Of a stretch of DNA of 64,000 nucleotides, positions 49,656-59,222 are shown piece by piece; positions within the stretch are counted from its first letter, which is position 1; every line of letters starts with the position of its first letter. Both the position numbers and the translations under genes were made by a program. Source of the stretch: DASQZT01 sp963728965 (GTDB lineage: Bacteria; Acidobacteriota; Terriglobia; Bryobacterales; Bryobacteraceae); contig CAVSMH010000002.1 in assembly GCA_963728965.1 (NCBI GenBank), positions 620,001-684,000 of the forward strand, in the 5' to 3' direction. The notes under the pieces were generated by a model that was not told where the DNA came from, ran no database searches, and was given only the letters and a program-made list of their open reading frames with translations.

Positions 49656-51311
49656 TCACACCTTCGCCAGGTGCTGGTGCACGAACTGGACCGCGATCGA
49701 TCCTTCCCCAACACCGGAAGCCACCCGCTTCACCGATCCGTGCCGCACATCCCCCACCGCGAACACGCCCGGCACGTTGGTTTCGAGCAGAAACGGATCC
49801 CGGTCCACACTCCAGCCCGCCGGCCGCTTGCCGTCGTGCATCAGGTCCGGGCCCGTAATGACAAACCCGCGGGCATCGCGCGTCACAAAGCCGTCCAGCC
49901 AGTCCGTACGCGGCTCGGCGCCGATGAACACGAACAGCGAACTCGCCGGAACCCGCTCCACGGTGCCCGAGCGCGCGCAGGAAATCGAAATGGCCTCCAG
50001 CTTTTCCTCCCCGTGTACCTCCACCACCTGCATGCCGTACTCCACGCGCACATTCGGCGTATGGGCGATATCGTCAACCAGGTATTGCGACATCGTGGCG
50101 CCCAGCGTGTCGCCCCGCACCAGCATGACTACCGACCTCGCGTATCGGGCGAAATTCATCGCCGCCTGTCCCGCCGAATTGGCGCCGCCCACCACGTACA
50201 CGTCCTCGTCGCGGCACGAAATCGCCTCCGTCGCGCCCGCCCCGTAGTACACGCCCGCGCCTTGCAGATGCTCGATCCCCGGGACCCGCAACTTGCGCCA
50301 TTGCACCCCGGTGGCAATCACTAAGGCGTGGCACGAGATCTCGGAGTTGTCCGACAGCGTCAGGATGCGGTACGGACCGTTCGCGCGGACCTTCATCACT
50401 TCCTGCGGCGCCAGAATCTCCGCCCCGAAACGCCGCGCCTGGGCCACCGCGCGCCGGGCCAGGTCGGCGCCGCTCAGTCCCGATGGAAAACCGAGATAAT
50501 TTTCGATTCGTGAACTCAGCCCCGCCTGCCCGCCCGGAGCCTCCCGTTCCACGATGATCGTCTTCAGCCCCTCCGAAGCGCCGTACACGGCAGCGGCCAG
50601 TCCCGCCGGACCGCCGCCCACGATGACCAGGTCGAAGAAATCCAGCTTCGAGCGGGTTCGCAGCCCGAGGCGGTCCGCCAGTTCCGATAACGTCGGGTTG
50701 GCCAGTACCTTGCCGTCCGTCAGAATCACCACCGGCAGCGCGTCCCGTTCCATGCCTGGCGGAAGAGCCGTCTTCGCCTCGGCGCTCTCCACATCCAGCC
50801 ACTGATACGGTATGCTGCTGCGCGCCAGAAACTCGCGCAGCTCATAGCATTGCCGCGACCACCGCGTCCCGATCACCTGGATGCCCTCGAAGGGCGGATG
50901 GTAAGATTCGGACCACTGGTCCAGCAGATCGTCCAGTACCGGATAGAGACTCCGCTCCGGTGGGTCCCACGGTTTCAGAAGATAGTGGTCCAGCTTGACC
51001 AGGTTGATCGCGCCGATCGCCGCTTCCGTGTCGGCATACGCCGTCAGCAGCACCCGCCGCACGTCCGGAAACTGTTGGATCGCCTTGGTCAGAAATTCGA
51101 TGCCGTTCATCCGCGGCATCCGGTAATCCGCCACCAGCAGCGCCACCGGCTCTGCACGGTGGGCGAGCCGCGTCAGGATGTCCAGTGCGGCCGCCCCCGA
51201 ATTCGCCGACATCACCCGGTAGCGGTCGCTGTATCGTTTGCGCAGGTCGCGCTCGACCGCCCGGAGCACATCGGAGTCGTCGTCCACGGCTAACAAGGTT
51301 GGTCTTGGCAT
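49656..51311 (-). CDS. receiver - glutaredoxin-like - thioredoxin-reductase-like fusion
   Basis: A 551-residue protein. Residues 4-125 are a complete receiver (acidic D10-D12, phospho-acceptor D62, lysine in LLKPW). Residues about 142-222 are a thioredoxin/glutaredoxin-like fold with one cysteine (C155). Residues 226-551 are a low-molecular-mass thioredoxin-reductase fold: FAD motif VGGGPAGLAAAVYGAS, NADPH motif GGANSAGQAA and a C-terminal FAVGDVRHG. The redox CxxC expected near residues 354-361 is replaced by VYYGAGAT, so it cannot work like classical TrxB. It is cotranscribed with the histidine kinase, which probably phosphorylates it. Confidence 0.85.
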   Translation of the reverse strand: MPRPTLLAVDDDSDVLRAVERDLRKRYSDRYRVMSANSGAAALDILTRLAHRAEPVALLVADYRMPRMNGIEFLTKAIQQFPDVRRVLLTAYADTEAAIGAINLVKLDHYLLKPWDPPERSLYPVLDDLLDQWSESYHPPFEGIQVIGTRWSRQCYELREFLARSSIPYQWLDVESAEAKTALPPGMERDALPVVILTDGKVLANPTLSELADRLGLRTRSKLDFFDLVIVGGGPAGLAAAVYGASEGLKTIIVEREAPGGQAGLSSRIENYLGFPSGLSGADLARRAVAQARRFGAEILAPQEVMKVRANGPYRILTLSDNSEISCHALVIATGVQWRKLRVPGIEHLQGAGVYYGAGATEAISCRDEDVYVVGGANSAGQAAMNFARYARSVVMLVRGDTLGATMSQYLVDDIAHTPNVRVEYGMQVVEVHGEEKLEAISISCARSGTVERVPASSLFVFIGAEPRTDWLDGFVTRDARGFVITGPDLMHDGKRPAGWSVDRDPFLLETNVPGVFAVGDVRHGSVKRVASGVGEGSIAVQFVHQHLAKV

Positions 51312-51472
51312 AGGACTTCGCAGAACCGAGAGGCGCGGTACTTTCTACAGATGCCGCCCGGCGCAGGAGGACTCACCGGATCGGCCGAAACTCGGACCCG
51401 CTTGTCCGTCATGCCGGGTCCTTTCGTGCCGCATCGCACCGTCCGCGCTCTGGCCGCCGCTCCCCGATCGAG

Positions 51473-51481
51473 TGCTACAAT
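51473..51481 (+). promoter_or_regulatory. extended -10 promoter of a leaderless gene
   Basis: TG-C-TACAAT at 51473-51481 lies 9 nt before the GTG start at 51491, so transcription would begin at or just before the start codon. No ribosome site is present, consistent with a leaderless message. Confidence 0.5.
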
Positions 51482-51490
51482 GCGCCTACC

Positions 51491-54067
51491 GTGCGGCGGG
51501 TACTCCTTTTCGGATTGGCCTTGGCTATGCGTCCGTTATGGCCGCAAAGCCCGCCCCCAGTGCCGAAAGCCGGCCCCCCGCCGCCCGCCGCGGCCCCGCA
51601 CACCGATGGCGGCCTCACCAACGCCGCCGCCCTGCGCAACGAAAACGTGCAGGTCAACCTCATCGATAACGACAGTCTCAAGGAAGCCAATGTTCGCCTC
51701 GGCGACAATGTCACCGTCATTCCCGCGGCGCCGGTGGAGCTGAATTACTACGCCACCGAGCACGGCCGCCCGCCCGGCGGTGCGGTCACCGTCCGTCCCT
51801 CGCCACCCCTATCGGCCTGGCACGGCGAAATCTTCGAGTTTCTCCAGAACAGCGTCTTCAATGCCCGCAAGTTTTTCCAGGCGGGACCCGTCGCCCCCTC
51901 CCGCCAAAACCGGTACGGCGCCCGCTTCGGCGCTCCTGCCGGCCCGCTCGGCGACATTTTCGCCGAGTTCTCCGGCCGGAAGACCCGCGGCATGGTCAAC
52001 GGCAACGTCCTGGTCCCCCTCGCCGGCGAACGCTCGCCGCTCGCCGCCGACCCCGCCCTCCGCGCCACCATCTCCCGCTTCTTCGCCGCCTATCCGGCTC
52101 AGTTGCCCAACCGCCTCGATTTCGACCCGCGCGCCCTCAACACCAATTCCCCGCAGAGCATCGATGAGCTCAACGCCACCCTCCGCCTCGACCGCCGCCT
52201 GTTCGGTGGACGCCTCATCGCCATGCACGCCATCAATCGCCAGAACATCGACGCCTTCGAACTGGTGGCCGGACAGAACCCCGATACCCAGATTCATGGG
52301 CATCGTTCGCGGCTCGGCTGGCAGGTTCCGCTCACCTCTGCCACCCAGGCTCTGTTCGGTTTTGAATTCTCCCGCCTTCGTTCCGTGCTCCTGCCCGAGC
52401 CCCATGCCGTTGGCCCGCGCGTACGCTTCGGCTATCAGATCGAAGAGCTCGGGCCCGATAGCCAGTTCCCCATTAACCGGGCCCAGAACACCTGGCGCTT
52501 CGGGGCGGTCCTCACCCGCAAAGCCGGGGCTTCCCGTCACATCGTCACCTACGGCGCCGATGCCGCTCGCGCCCAGTTGAACGGCGTCGAGACCAACAAC
52601 TCGCGCGGCCTGTTCGGGTTCACCAACAACTTCGGCCGCACCGCCATCGAAAACCTGCGCTGGGGCACGCCCAGCACCTACGAAGTCACCGTCGGCGAGA
52701 TGGCCCGCGGCTTCCGCAACTGGACGGCCAATGCCTTCGCCGCCGACCAGTGGACCCTGTCCTCGCGACTCCAGCTCACTTATGGCTTGCGCTACAACCT
52801 GGTGAGCGCGCCCGTCGAAGTCCGCGGCATCGACCGCATCCCCTACGGCTGCGACTGCAATAACTTCAGCCCGCGACTGTCCGTTGCCTGGCGCCTGTCG
52901 CGCGCCTCCGTCCTGCGCGCCGGATACACCGTTTCCTTCCTCCAGATCCCTTCGGTCACCTACCAGCAGGTGCGTTACGACGCCCCCGCCGTCTACCTCC
53001 AGGTGCAGGGGCCCGATCTGCTCCACCCCCTCGCCGGCATCGATCTCCACGCTTCCGGACTGCGCACCTCGCCTACCCTCCTGGCCCGCGAGCTGGTTTC
53101 CCCCTACAGCCATCAGTACGCGCTCAGCCTCGAACACCAGTTCGCTTCCTACACCTTGCGCCTGGGATACACCGGCAGCCGCGCCTTCAAACTGATCGAT
53201 GGGTCCATCCAGAACCGCGCCACGCCCATCGCCGGTATCCCGCTTCTCACCAGCACCGTGGATCAGCGCCGCGCCGACCCCCGCTACTACGATGTGAAGC
53301 GCATCGTGAACGCCGGCGAAGCCTGGCTCGATGCCGCCCAGGTCACGCTCGACTCCCGGTTGCGGAGCGGTCTTGTCTGGAGCGCCACTTACACCTTCGG
53401 CAAGGCCATGGATACGGGCTCGGACTACTCCGGCACCGGTGCCAACAACGACCTCGTCAAGGGCCGCGCGCAATCCCAGTTCGACGCCTTCGGAGATCGC
53501 AAGTCGCTCAGCACGTTCGACTCCACCCACTCCCTTACTGCGTTCTTCAGTTACGATCTGCCCCCTCCCCCCGGCGCCTGGCGCCGCTTGGGCGCCGGCT
53601 GGCAGGTCTCCGGATCGCTGCTGCTAAAGACCGGCACTCCCCTTACGCTCTATGTCGGTTCCGATGCTCCCGGCTTCGGCAACGTGGATGGCGGCCCCGG
53701 CGACCGCCCGAATCTCGTGGGCCCCTCCATTCTCGGCCAGACCATCGGCAACCCCGATACGGCCCCGCTCATCCTCGGGCGCGACCGCTTCGCCTACATC
53801 GTCCCCGGTGAATCGCGCGGCAACCTCGGCCGCAACACCTTCCGCAAAGGCGGCATCTTCAACTGCAACGCCGCATTGAGCCGCCGCTGGCAGTGGGGGC
53901 TCCGCGGTGAGCGGGCGTTCCTCGTGCGCGCCGAGGCCTTCAACGTCACCAACCATCCTCAGTTCGACGAGCCTCAGCGCAATCTTTCCTCACCCGCCTT
54001 CGGCAAGATCACCAACACCCTGAACGATGGCCGCGTCCTGCAACTGGGCATACGCGTCACCTTGTAA
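51491..54067 (+). CDS. TonB-receptor-like outer-membrane barrel without N-terminal carboxypeptidase domain or clear plug
   Basis: An 858-residue protein starting at GTG, with a signal peptide (LLFGLALAMRPLWPQ). A proline-rich segment and a short domain (VQVNLIDNDSLKEANVRLGDNVTVI) stand where other receptors have CarboxypepD_reg and plug. From about residue 110 the beta-barrel pattern of the Oar-like receptors resumes (LSAWHGEIFEFLQNSVFNARKFFQ corresponds to the GSLFEYLRNQSMNARSFF of the receptor at 19.3 kb) and runs to the end (LQLGIRVTL). It may be a channel or adhesin derived from a receptor. It converges with the repeat protein gene. Confidence 0.7.
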   Translation: MRRVLLFGLALAMRPLWPQSPPPVPKAGPPPPAAAPHTDGGLTNAAALRNENVQVNLIDNDSLKEANVRLGDNVTVIPAAPVELNYYATEHGRPPGGAVTVRPSPPLSAWHGEIFEFLQNSVFNARKFFQAGPVAPSRQNRYGARFGAPAGPLGDIFAEFSGRKTRGMVNGNVLVPLAGERSPLAADPALRATISRFFAAYPAQLPNRLDFDPRALNTNSPQSIDELNATLRLDRRLFGGRLIAMHAINRQNIDAFELVAGQNPDTQIHGHRSRLGWQVPLTSATQALFGFEFSRLRSVLLPEPHAVGPRVRFGYQIEELGPDSQFPINRAQNTWRFGAVLTRKAGASRHIVTYGADAARAQLNGVETNNSRGLFGFTNNFGRTAIENLRWGTPSTYEVTVGEMARGFRNWTANAFAADQWTLSSRLQLTYGLRYNLVSAPVEVRGIDRIPYGCDCNNFSPRLSVAWRLSRASVLRAGYTVSFLQIPSVTYQQVRYDAPAVYLQVQGPDLLHPLAGIDLHASGLRTSPTLLARELVSPYSHQYALSLEHQFASYTLRLGYTGSRAFKLIDGSIQNRATPIAGIPLLTSTVDQRRADPRYYDVKRIVNAGEAWLDAAQVTLDSRLRSGLVWSATYTFGKAMDTGSDYSGTGANNDLVKGRAQSQFDAFGDRKSLSTFDSTHSLTAFFSYDLPPPPGAWRRLGAGWQVSGSLLLKTGTPLTLYVGSDAPGFGNVDGGPGDRPNLVGPSILGQTIGNPDTAPLILGRDRFAYIVPGESRGNLGRNTFRKGGIFNCNAALSRRWQWGLRGERAFLVRAEAFNVTNHPQFDEPQRNLSSPAFGKITNTLNDGRVLQLGIRVTL

Positions 54068-54092
54068 CTCGTGCCCCGCCCACTCCCGCGGG

Positions 54093-57000
54093 TCAGCGGA
54101 CCGAAACGGAAAACTCCGTGCTGGCCTGCCCGATCGCCAGACTTACGATCGTGCTCTCCGCGGGCGCCGCGAAATTGATCTGGAAAATGCCCGCCGCCAG
54201 ACCTGGCGCCGCCCCCGCGTACGTGACCGCCAGGTCGTTTCCGCCCGTTGCCATCCGCACCGGCGCCGGCAGCGCGGCTGGCGGAAAGCCGTTCACCTGG
54301 CCGTCCTGACTCGGCGGGTCCGTCTGGCCAATCCCGCTCACGTACAGCTGGATCACCGACCCCGCCTGCGCCGGGTTCGACGCGGAGTTGATCGTGAAAT
54401 CCTCGTTGAACACGCCCAGCACCTGCACCGGCACTCCCGATAACACGCCTACAAAACGGACCGGCTGCGCGATCCCAACCTGCACCTGGTTCGATTTCAC
54501 GCCTTGGTATTGAACCTGCACCGTGGTCGCCGCTTTCCCCGCAAGCGCGAACGGCGCCACCAGGTCGATCTCTCCCGCGCTCACCGAAAGCAGCGGCACC
54601 GCCGTTCCGTCAAACGTCACTTCCACGCCTTCCACGGTGGTGGCCAGCACTCCTCCGTTGATGATGCCCGCCGTCATCTTCGCCGGTCCCAGGTTCTTCC
54701 CCCGAATGCGCAGCACCTCTCCCGGACCGATCCCCTGCATGTTCGAAGGACTCGCCGGATTGACCGCATTTTCGACTGCGTCCAGCGAGATCGCCGGTGG
54801 CGCGGCGTCGATCTTCGCGACGTACGCCTGCGCGCTCCCCGTCGTGTTGCTGATCGGTCCCTCACCCGCTACGTAAGCCAGTCCGGCCGAATCCAGCGCG
54901 ATCCCGGCCGCCGTGGGGTCGATATACGTTGAAAAAAGGAGCTCCGTGAAATCCGCGCTGAACTTGCTCACGAACCCCCTGCCGATTCCGATCTGAAACG
55001 GGTTGGCCGTCTGGGGCGCGCTGCCATACCCACTCAAGGCGCCCCCGATCCAGGGCTCGCCCGCCGCATCGATGGCTATATTCGACGGGCTCAGGCACAT
55101 CGGCGCACCCAGGTACGTCAGCCCCATTGTCTTTTGCGCAGCCGGGTCGAGCTTCAGCACGAATGCGCTTCCCACCGCCTGGTATACCCCGGGTCCGAAG
55201 CTGAAGATCACGCACGTCACCCCGCCCTGCGCCTGGAATGCGCCGGGCGATGCCGGCTGCGACAATCCGCCGCTGGTGCCCGTCACATAGACATTGCCTT
55301 CCCGATCGAACCCCAGCCCGGTCACCGCGTCATACTTCGCTCCGCCCACATACGTCGCATAGGCCAGCGTGCCGCCGGGAGTGAAGCGCGCCAGGAAACC
55401 GTCGTACACGTAGCCCCCCGGAACCGCCTGCCACGCGTCGTTGGTCACCGGAAAATCCGTCGAATCGGTCCAGCCGCCCACCCACGTATTGCCCGCCGCG
55501 TCGATTGCGACCGTCTGCGCCCGTGTCGCGCAGCTCCCGCCCACCAGCGTCGAATAAACCAGGGATCCCCCGTCCGCCGCGACCTTGCTCACAAACGCCG
55601 TGCCCGAGGTCTCCACGAACGGCGATGCAATGGAGCACCCCGCCACCGGCGCCGGCTGGAACGCTCCGCCGGTCACCGGAAACATCGCGCTGTTCGTCCC
55701 CCCCGCAATCACCGCTTCTCCCGCCCCGTCGATCGCGATCCGGCTGCTCTGCTCCCCGCCCCCTCCCACCAGCGTCGCGTACACCAGTTGCGACCCATCG
55801 GGGCTCAGCTTGGCCGCAAACGCGTTCTGGGCTCGCGTGCCTTTGGATCCCGCCAGCGTCTTTTGAAAGGCGTTCTTGCTGACCGGAAAATCCGGCGACG
55901 TCGTCGTGCCCGTCACGTACACGCTTCCCGCGCTATCCACCGCCAGTCCCGTCGCCGAGTCGTCCCCGCTGCCGCCCAGGTAGGTCGAATACAGGATCCG
56001 GCTTCCGTCCGCGTTCCACTTCGTGACGAATGCATCCCTCTGCGCGCTCTCTCCGACAAAAACTCGCGAATCGCCCGGCGACACCAACAGCGTCACCGGA
56101 ACCAATTCATACGGGAGCGCGGTCCTGGTCCAGGTTTGTCCGAAGTCCGTGCTGCGGTCGAGGCCGAAGGCGTCCACCGCGTATGCCACTCCCGCCGTGC
56201 GCGGGTCCGCCGCTACACTTCCCGCCGTCAGCGCGAGCACCGTGGTCCACGTGTTTCCGCCATCCGCGCTGCGGCGCAGGCCGTTCTCACCGGCTGCCAG
56301 CAGCACCGCCGGCGTGCCCGGCACGATGGCCAACCCTTGCGCCGCCACCACGTGTTCATTCGCCAGGCTCGTCCACGTATCTCCGCCATCGGTCGATCTC
56401 AGCAGCGGCCCCGTCTGTTGGCCCAGAAACAACGTCTTCGCATCGGTCGGGCTGAACGCCAGCGACTCCGGGCTGCCCCCCGCGGCCGGAAGATTCACTG
56501 TCCTCCACGTGTGGCCCGAATCCATGCTGCGGTACACCAGGTCCGGAGCCCGCGCAATGGCGAACACTGTGCCTGGTTGCGTGGGACTCGCCCGCAGGCT
56601 CGATAGTTGCGCGGGCGACGGCGGAACGGAGCCTTCCACGATGAGGCCGTCCGTCGATACGCTCCAGCTTGCTCCGCCATCGCTGCTCGTGTAGACTCCC
56701 TCGCCGGCACTCGCCGCATACACCGTCGCCGCCGTCCCCGCATCCACCGCCGCCGCAATCGGCACCGCCGTCAACCCGGCGTTCGCCGGGGTCGTCCAGG
56801 TCGTCCCGCCGTCCGCGCTCTTCATCACCCCCGCGCTGGTCGCGGCGTACAGCACCGCGGGCATCCCCGGTGCCGCAGCCATCCAGCGTACCGCTCGCGA
56901 AGCTCCCAGCGATGGCGCCGCCCAGGTCTGCCCGCCGTCCCCCGACACCAGCAGCGGCGCGGCGCCCGCATGATTCTGCACCCCGTTCTGCACCCCAAAA

Positions 57001-57734
57001 TCCGCCGAATCGGTCTCTCCCGCCACGTAAATATTTCCCTGCGCGTCCAGCGCAATGTCGGCCGCGCTGCTGAAACCGCTGCCGCCGAATCCGCTCCCGA
57101 AGACCACCTTCGGATCGATCACCAGCGCTTGCGTGCGATCGTATGGGCCGATCCGGAATCCCACCCGGTCGCGCGCCTCCATCCGGTACGCCACCCGAAC
57201 CCCGGTCCTGCGCCCCGCCACCACCTGGTAGGCGACCGGCGCGGGCTGGCGGATCTCGCAGGCCCCCGCGCGCACAATCAGAGCGCCGAACCCATCGATG
57301 CGAACCGCATCGGCTCCCGCGAACTCCACCCGGATTCTGCCCGCATCGCGTCCGGCGCCGATCTCGAAATCGTATTCCAGGTGCTCCTGGTCTCCGCGAA
57401 ACACCCAATCGATCCCGGGATACACGCCCCGCCGCCGGATCTGGCCATAGAGTTCGTACGACCTCCGCACAGCCCTGCCCAGCAGATAATTCGCTTTGCC
57501 CGGCATGCGGTCCAGCCCTTCCCATTTCGAGGCCGGATCCGCGCCCGCAACCGACAGCCCGAAGACGTGACCGCACAGATTCAGCACTGCCGCCCGCGGC
57601 GTCACCGAAACGGAATACGAGCCCTCGTGAGCAACGTACTCCTGCGGCCGCTCTTCAAATGCCACCGCGCGGGCCGTAGTGGTGGCGCGGCCCAAACAGC
57701 AGAGCACAAAAACGAGACAAGTGAAAACGCCCAA
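54093..57734 (-). CDS. giant secreted SBBP/BNR-repeat protein with Solibacter-type C-terminal domain
   Basis: A 1213-residue exported protein. After a signal peptide (FTCLVFVLCCLGRATTTARA) comes an N-terminal domain (YVAHEGSYSVSVTPRAAVLNL, YPGIDWVFRGDQEHLEYDFEIG). It is followed by SBBP beta-propeller-type repeats (ALDAQGNIYVAGETDSADF, AVDSAGSVYVTGTTTSPDFP), interspersed BNR/sortilin-like blocks (SADGGTTWTTP, SSDGGASWSV), and a C-terminal domain (NAVNPASPSNMQGIGPGEVLRIRGKNLGP to the end) matching the TIGR03437 Solibacter pattern. The role is probably surface display or adhesion; no enzyme motif is seen. Confidence 0.85.
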   Translation of the reverse strand: MGVFTCLVFVLCCLGRATTTARAVAFEERPQEYVAHEGSYSVSVTPRAAVLNLCGHVFGLSVAGADPASKWEGLDRMPGKANYLLGRAVRRSYELYGQIRRRGVYPGIDWVFRGDQEHLEYDFEIGAGRDAGRIRVEFAGADAVRIDGFGALIVRAGACEIRQPAPVAYQVVAGRRTGVRVAYRMEARDRVGFRIGPYDRTQALVIDPKVVFGSGFGGSGFSSAADIALDAQGNIYVAGETDSADFGVQNGVQNHAGAAPLLVSGDGGQTWAAPSLGASRAVRWMAAAPGMPAVLYAATSAGVMKSADGGTTWTTPANAGLTAVPIAAAVDAGTAATVYAASAGEGVYTSSDGGASWSVSTDGLIVEGSVPPSPAQLSSLRASPTQPGTVFAIARAPDLVYRSMDSGHTWRTVNLPAAGGSPESLAFSPTDAKTLFLGQQTGPLLRSTDGGDTWTSLANEHVVAAQGLAIVPGTPAVLLAAGENGLRRSADGGNTWTTVLALTAGSVAADPRTAGVAYAVDAFGLDRSTDFGQTWTRTALPYELVPVTLLVSPGDSRVFVGESAQRDAFVTKWNADGSRILYSTYLGGSGDDSATGLAVDSAGSVYVTGTTTSPDFPVSKNAFQKTLAGSKGTRAQNAFAAKLSPDGSQLVYATLVGGGGEQSSRIAIDGAGEAVIAGGTNSAMFPVTGGAFQPAPVAGCSIASPFVETSGTAFVSKVAADGGSLVYSTLVGGSCATRAQTVAIDAAGNTWVGGWTDSTDFPVTNDAWQAVPGGYVYDGFLARFTPGGTLAYATYVGGAKYDAVTGLGFDREGNVYVTGTSGGLSQPASPGAFQAQGGVTCVIFSFGPGVYQAVGSAFVLKLDPAAQKTMGLTYLGAPMCLSPSNIAIDAAGEPWIGGALSGYGSAPQTANPFQIGIGRGFVSKFSADFTELLFSTYIDPTAAGIALDSAGLAYVAGEGPISNTTGSAQAYVAKIDAAPPAISLDAVENAVNPASPSNMQGIGPGEVLRIRGKNLGPAKMTAGIINGGVLATTVEGVEVTFDGTAVPLLSVSAGEIDLVAPFALAGKAATTVQVQYQGVKSNQVQVGIAQPVRFVGVLSGVPVQVLGVFNEDFTINSASNPAQAGSVIQLYVSGIGQTDPPSQDGQVNGFPPAALPAPVRMATGGNDLAVTYAGAAPGLAAGIFQINFAAPAESTIVSLAIGQASTEFSVSVR

Positions 57735-58269
57735 GACGATCCTCCAGGGCTCAACACGGGAGATTCGATTCTATCATCGGCCCTTCGCGCCACCCGACTC
57801 CTCCGCTGAACGCGTGCACCTGTCCCGGATCCGCCCGCCGGTTCCGGAAACGGCGTCAGGCACACGCCGCGCCGGATGGCACCAGGTAGCTTCCGCCCAC
57901 GGCCGAAATGCGGGCTTGCTAAGGCCCATGAGGTTTCCCTGACGACGTTTGAACGGATCAAATCGGTGAATCGGGCGTCTTCCCGTCAACTTGACTCAGA
58001 CCGTGGCCAACTTCCGGATGCGCGTCATTGGCCCGGAAAGGCAACAATGGGAGAAACTACTCTACTCAGCGCGATTTTTGCGGAGCCAGGGCCGAGGAGC
58101 GAGTCCAATCCAGCGGGCTTTGCCGGAGAGCAAACACGCTTCACGGGGTTCGGGATTTACTCGTCCTTGCGTTGCTTCGCGACAACCAACGTCGAGGCGG
58201 CTGCGGGGGCGGGGGCTATTCGTTCGACGTCGGCCAAACTTGCCCCCGCTTGATGTCTTCCGTTTTTCG
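57735..58269. other. intergenic region without recognisable gene
   Basis: About 535 nt between the upstream end of the giant repeat protein gene and the 3' end of the ArsR operon. Frames on both strands are short and of low plausibility. I see no tRNA, terminator or repeat of note. Confidence 0.4.
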
Positions 58270-58734
58270 TTATCGTTTCTTCCCCCCGACAAAAGGTTTC
58301 GCGGCTGCCTGCTTTATCCATGAGGCTACCTGGTGCTCGTCGAGATCGTCCACGGACGCCAGTTCTACGCCTCTTGTGGACTTGCCCATCCCAATCGGCG
58401 TCACAGGCGGTTCAGGCTTGATCTCCGTGCCGCGTATGAACATCAGTTTCACGTGACCGACGAAAGCGCCGGACGAGAAGCACCAGCCTCCGCCCACACC
58501 GTAGTACGCCATCCCCCACTTCACTGCACGGTGGAGACTTGGCAAGGTATTGGCAGCCAGAGCATCGATACGCTCGGCGATACTGCGCTGCGGCTGCGGC
58601 AAGCTTGCGATATAGGCGAACACGGGCTTGTCGCCTTCTGCGGCCTTCGCGGCGCTTGCCTTGCCGGTCATGGCCACCAGCAGCTTCGTGCCAGTTTGGC
58701 CTTGAGCATCAGTCTTCAGGGGAGGCTTTCTCAT
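58270..58734 (-). CDS. DUF1801-domain protein
   Basis: A 154-residue protein with the DUF1801 pattern: PVFAYIASLPQPQRSIAERIDALAANTLPSLHRAVKWGMAYYGVGGGWCF, later RGTEIKPEPPVTPIGMGKSTRGVEL. The family is of unknown function (a YdhG/frataxin-like fold is assumed). Its ATG overlaps the stop of the SRPBCC gene by 4 nt. It is the last gene of the ArsR-SRPBCC-DUF1801 operon, a common trio. Confidence 0.85.
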   Translation of the reverse strand: MRKPPLKTDAQGQTGTKLLVAMTGKASAAKAAEGDKPVFAYIASLPQPQRSIAERIDALAANTLPSLHRAVKWGMAYYGVGGGWCFSSGAFVGHVKLMFIRGTEIKPEPPVTPIGMGKSTRGVELASVDDLDEHQVASWIKQAAAKPFVGGKKR

Positions 58735-59216
58735 GATCTCACCAAGGTGACGAGCAGTGTGTCCAACTCCTCGAACTGCTCGCCTGCCCCGCTTGTGCCC
58801 GTGCTGCCGGAGGCGATGGCCTCGTCGAGGGCTTGCTTTGAGGGATAGAGTTCGTGCAAGACCAGTAGCGTCTTGTCGCCCATTTCCTCGAAGGTCACCG
58901 TGGTAACGGCGCCATCGGCGCTTTCCTCATTCGTCCAGACGATGCGCGAATGGGGCGTCACTTCGATATACCTACCGAAGAATGCCATAGGCTGTTCAGA
59001 GGCAGGGTGGCTGAACACGAAACGGTACGTGCCCCCCGTACGAACATCGGCCTCGCACGAAATGAAAGATATTCCAAACGACTTCGGCGCCCACCACTGC
59101 TTGAGCAACTCAGGCTTAGTCCAGGCCTCGAATACGATGTGCGCGGGGCCGTTGAAGGTTCGCGTGACGACTAGCTCACGCTCAGATTTTCGTTCTACCG
59201 TCGTGGGGTTCTTCAT
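58731..59216 (-). CDS. SRPBCC/AHSA1-like ligand-binding protein
   Basis: A 161-residue START/AHSA1-domain protein: RELVVTRTFNGPAHIVFEAWTKPELLKQWWAPKSFG, TGGTYRFVFSHPASEQ, TVTFEEMGDKTLLVLHELYPSK. These proteins form a hydrophobic cavity for a small ligand. The gene starts 7 nt after the ArsR stop and overlaps DUF1801. ArsR-SRPBCC pairs are widespread and the ligand is usually unknown. Confidence 0.88.
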   Translation of the reverse strand: MKNPTTVERKSERELVVTRTFNGPAHIVFEAWTKPELLKQWWAPKSFGISFISCEADVRTGGTYRFVFSHPASEQPMAFFGRYIEVTPHSRIVWTNEESADGAVTTVTFEEMGDKTLLVLHELYPSKQALDEAIASGSTGTSGAGEQFEELDTLLVTLVRS

Positions 59217-59222
59217 AGGGGT

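Noticed and set aside
49656..51311. Classical thioredoxin reductase (trxB)
   Set aside because: The redox CxxC is absent and a receiver and a glutaredoxin-like domain are fused at the N-terminus.
51809..53530. 573-codon minus-strand frame opposite the barrel gene
   Set aside because: Same reason: it shadows the plus-strand gene, which has a signal peptide, barrel motifs and a plausible start.
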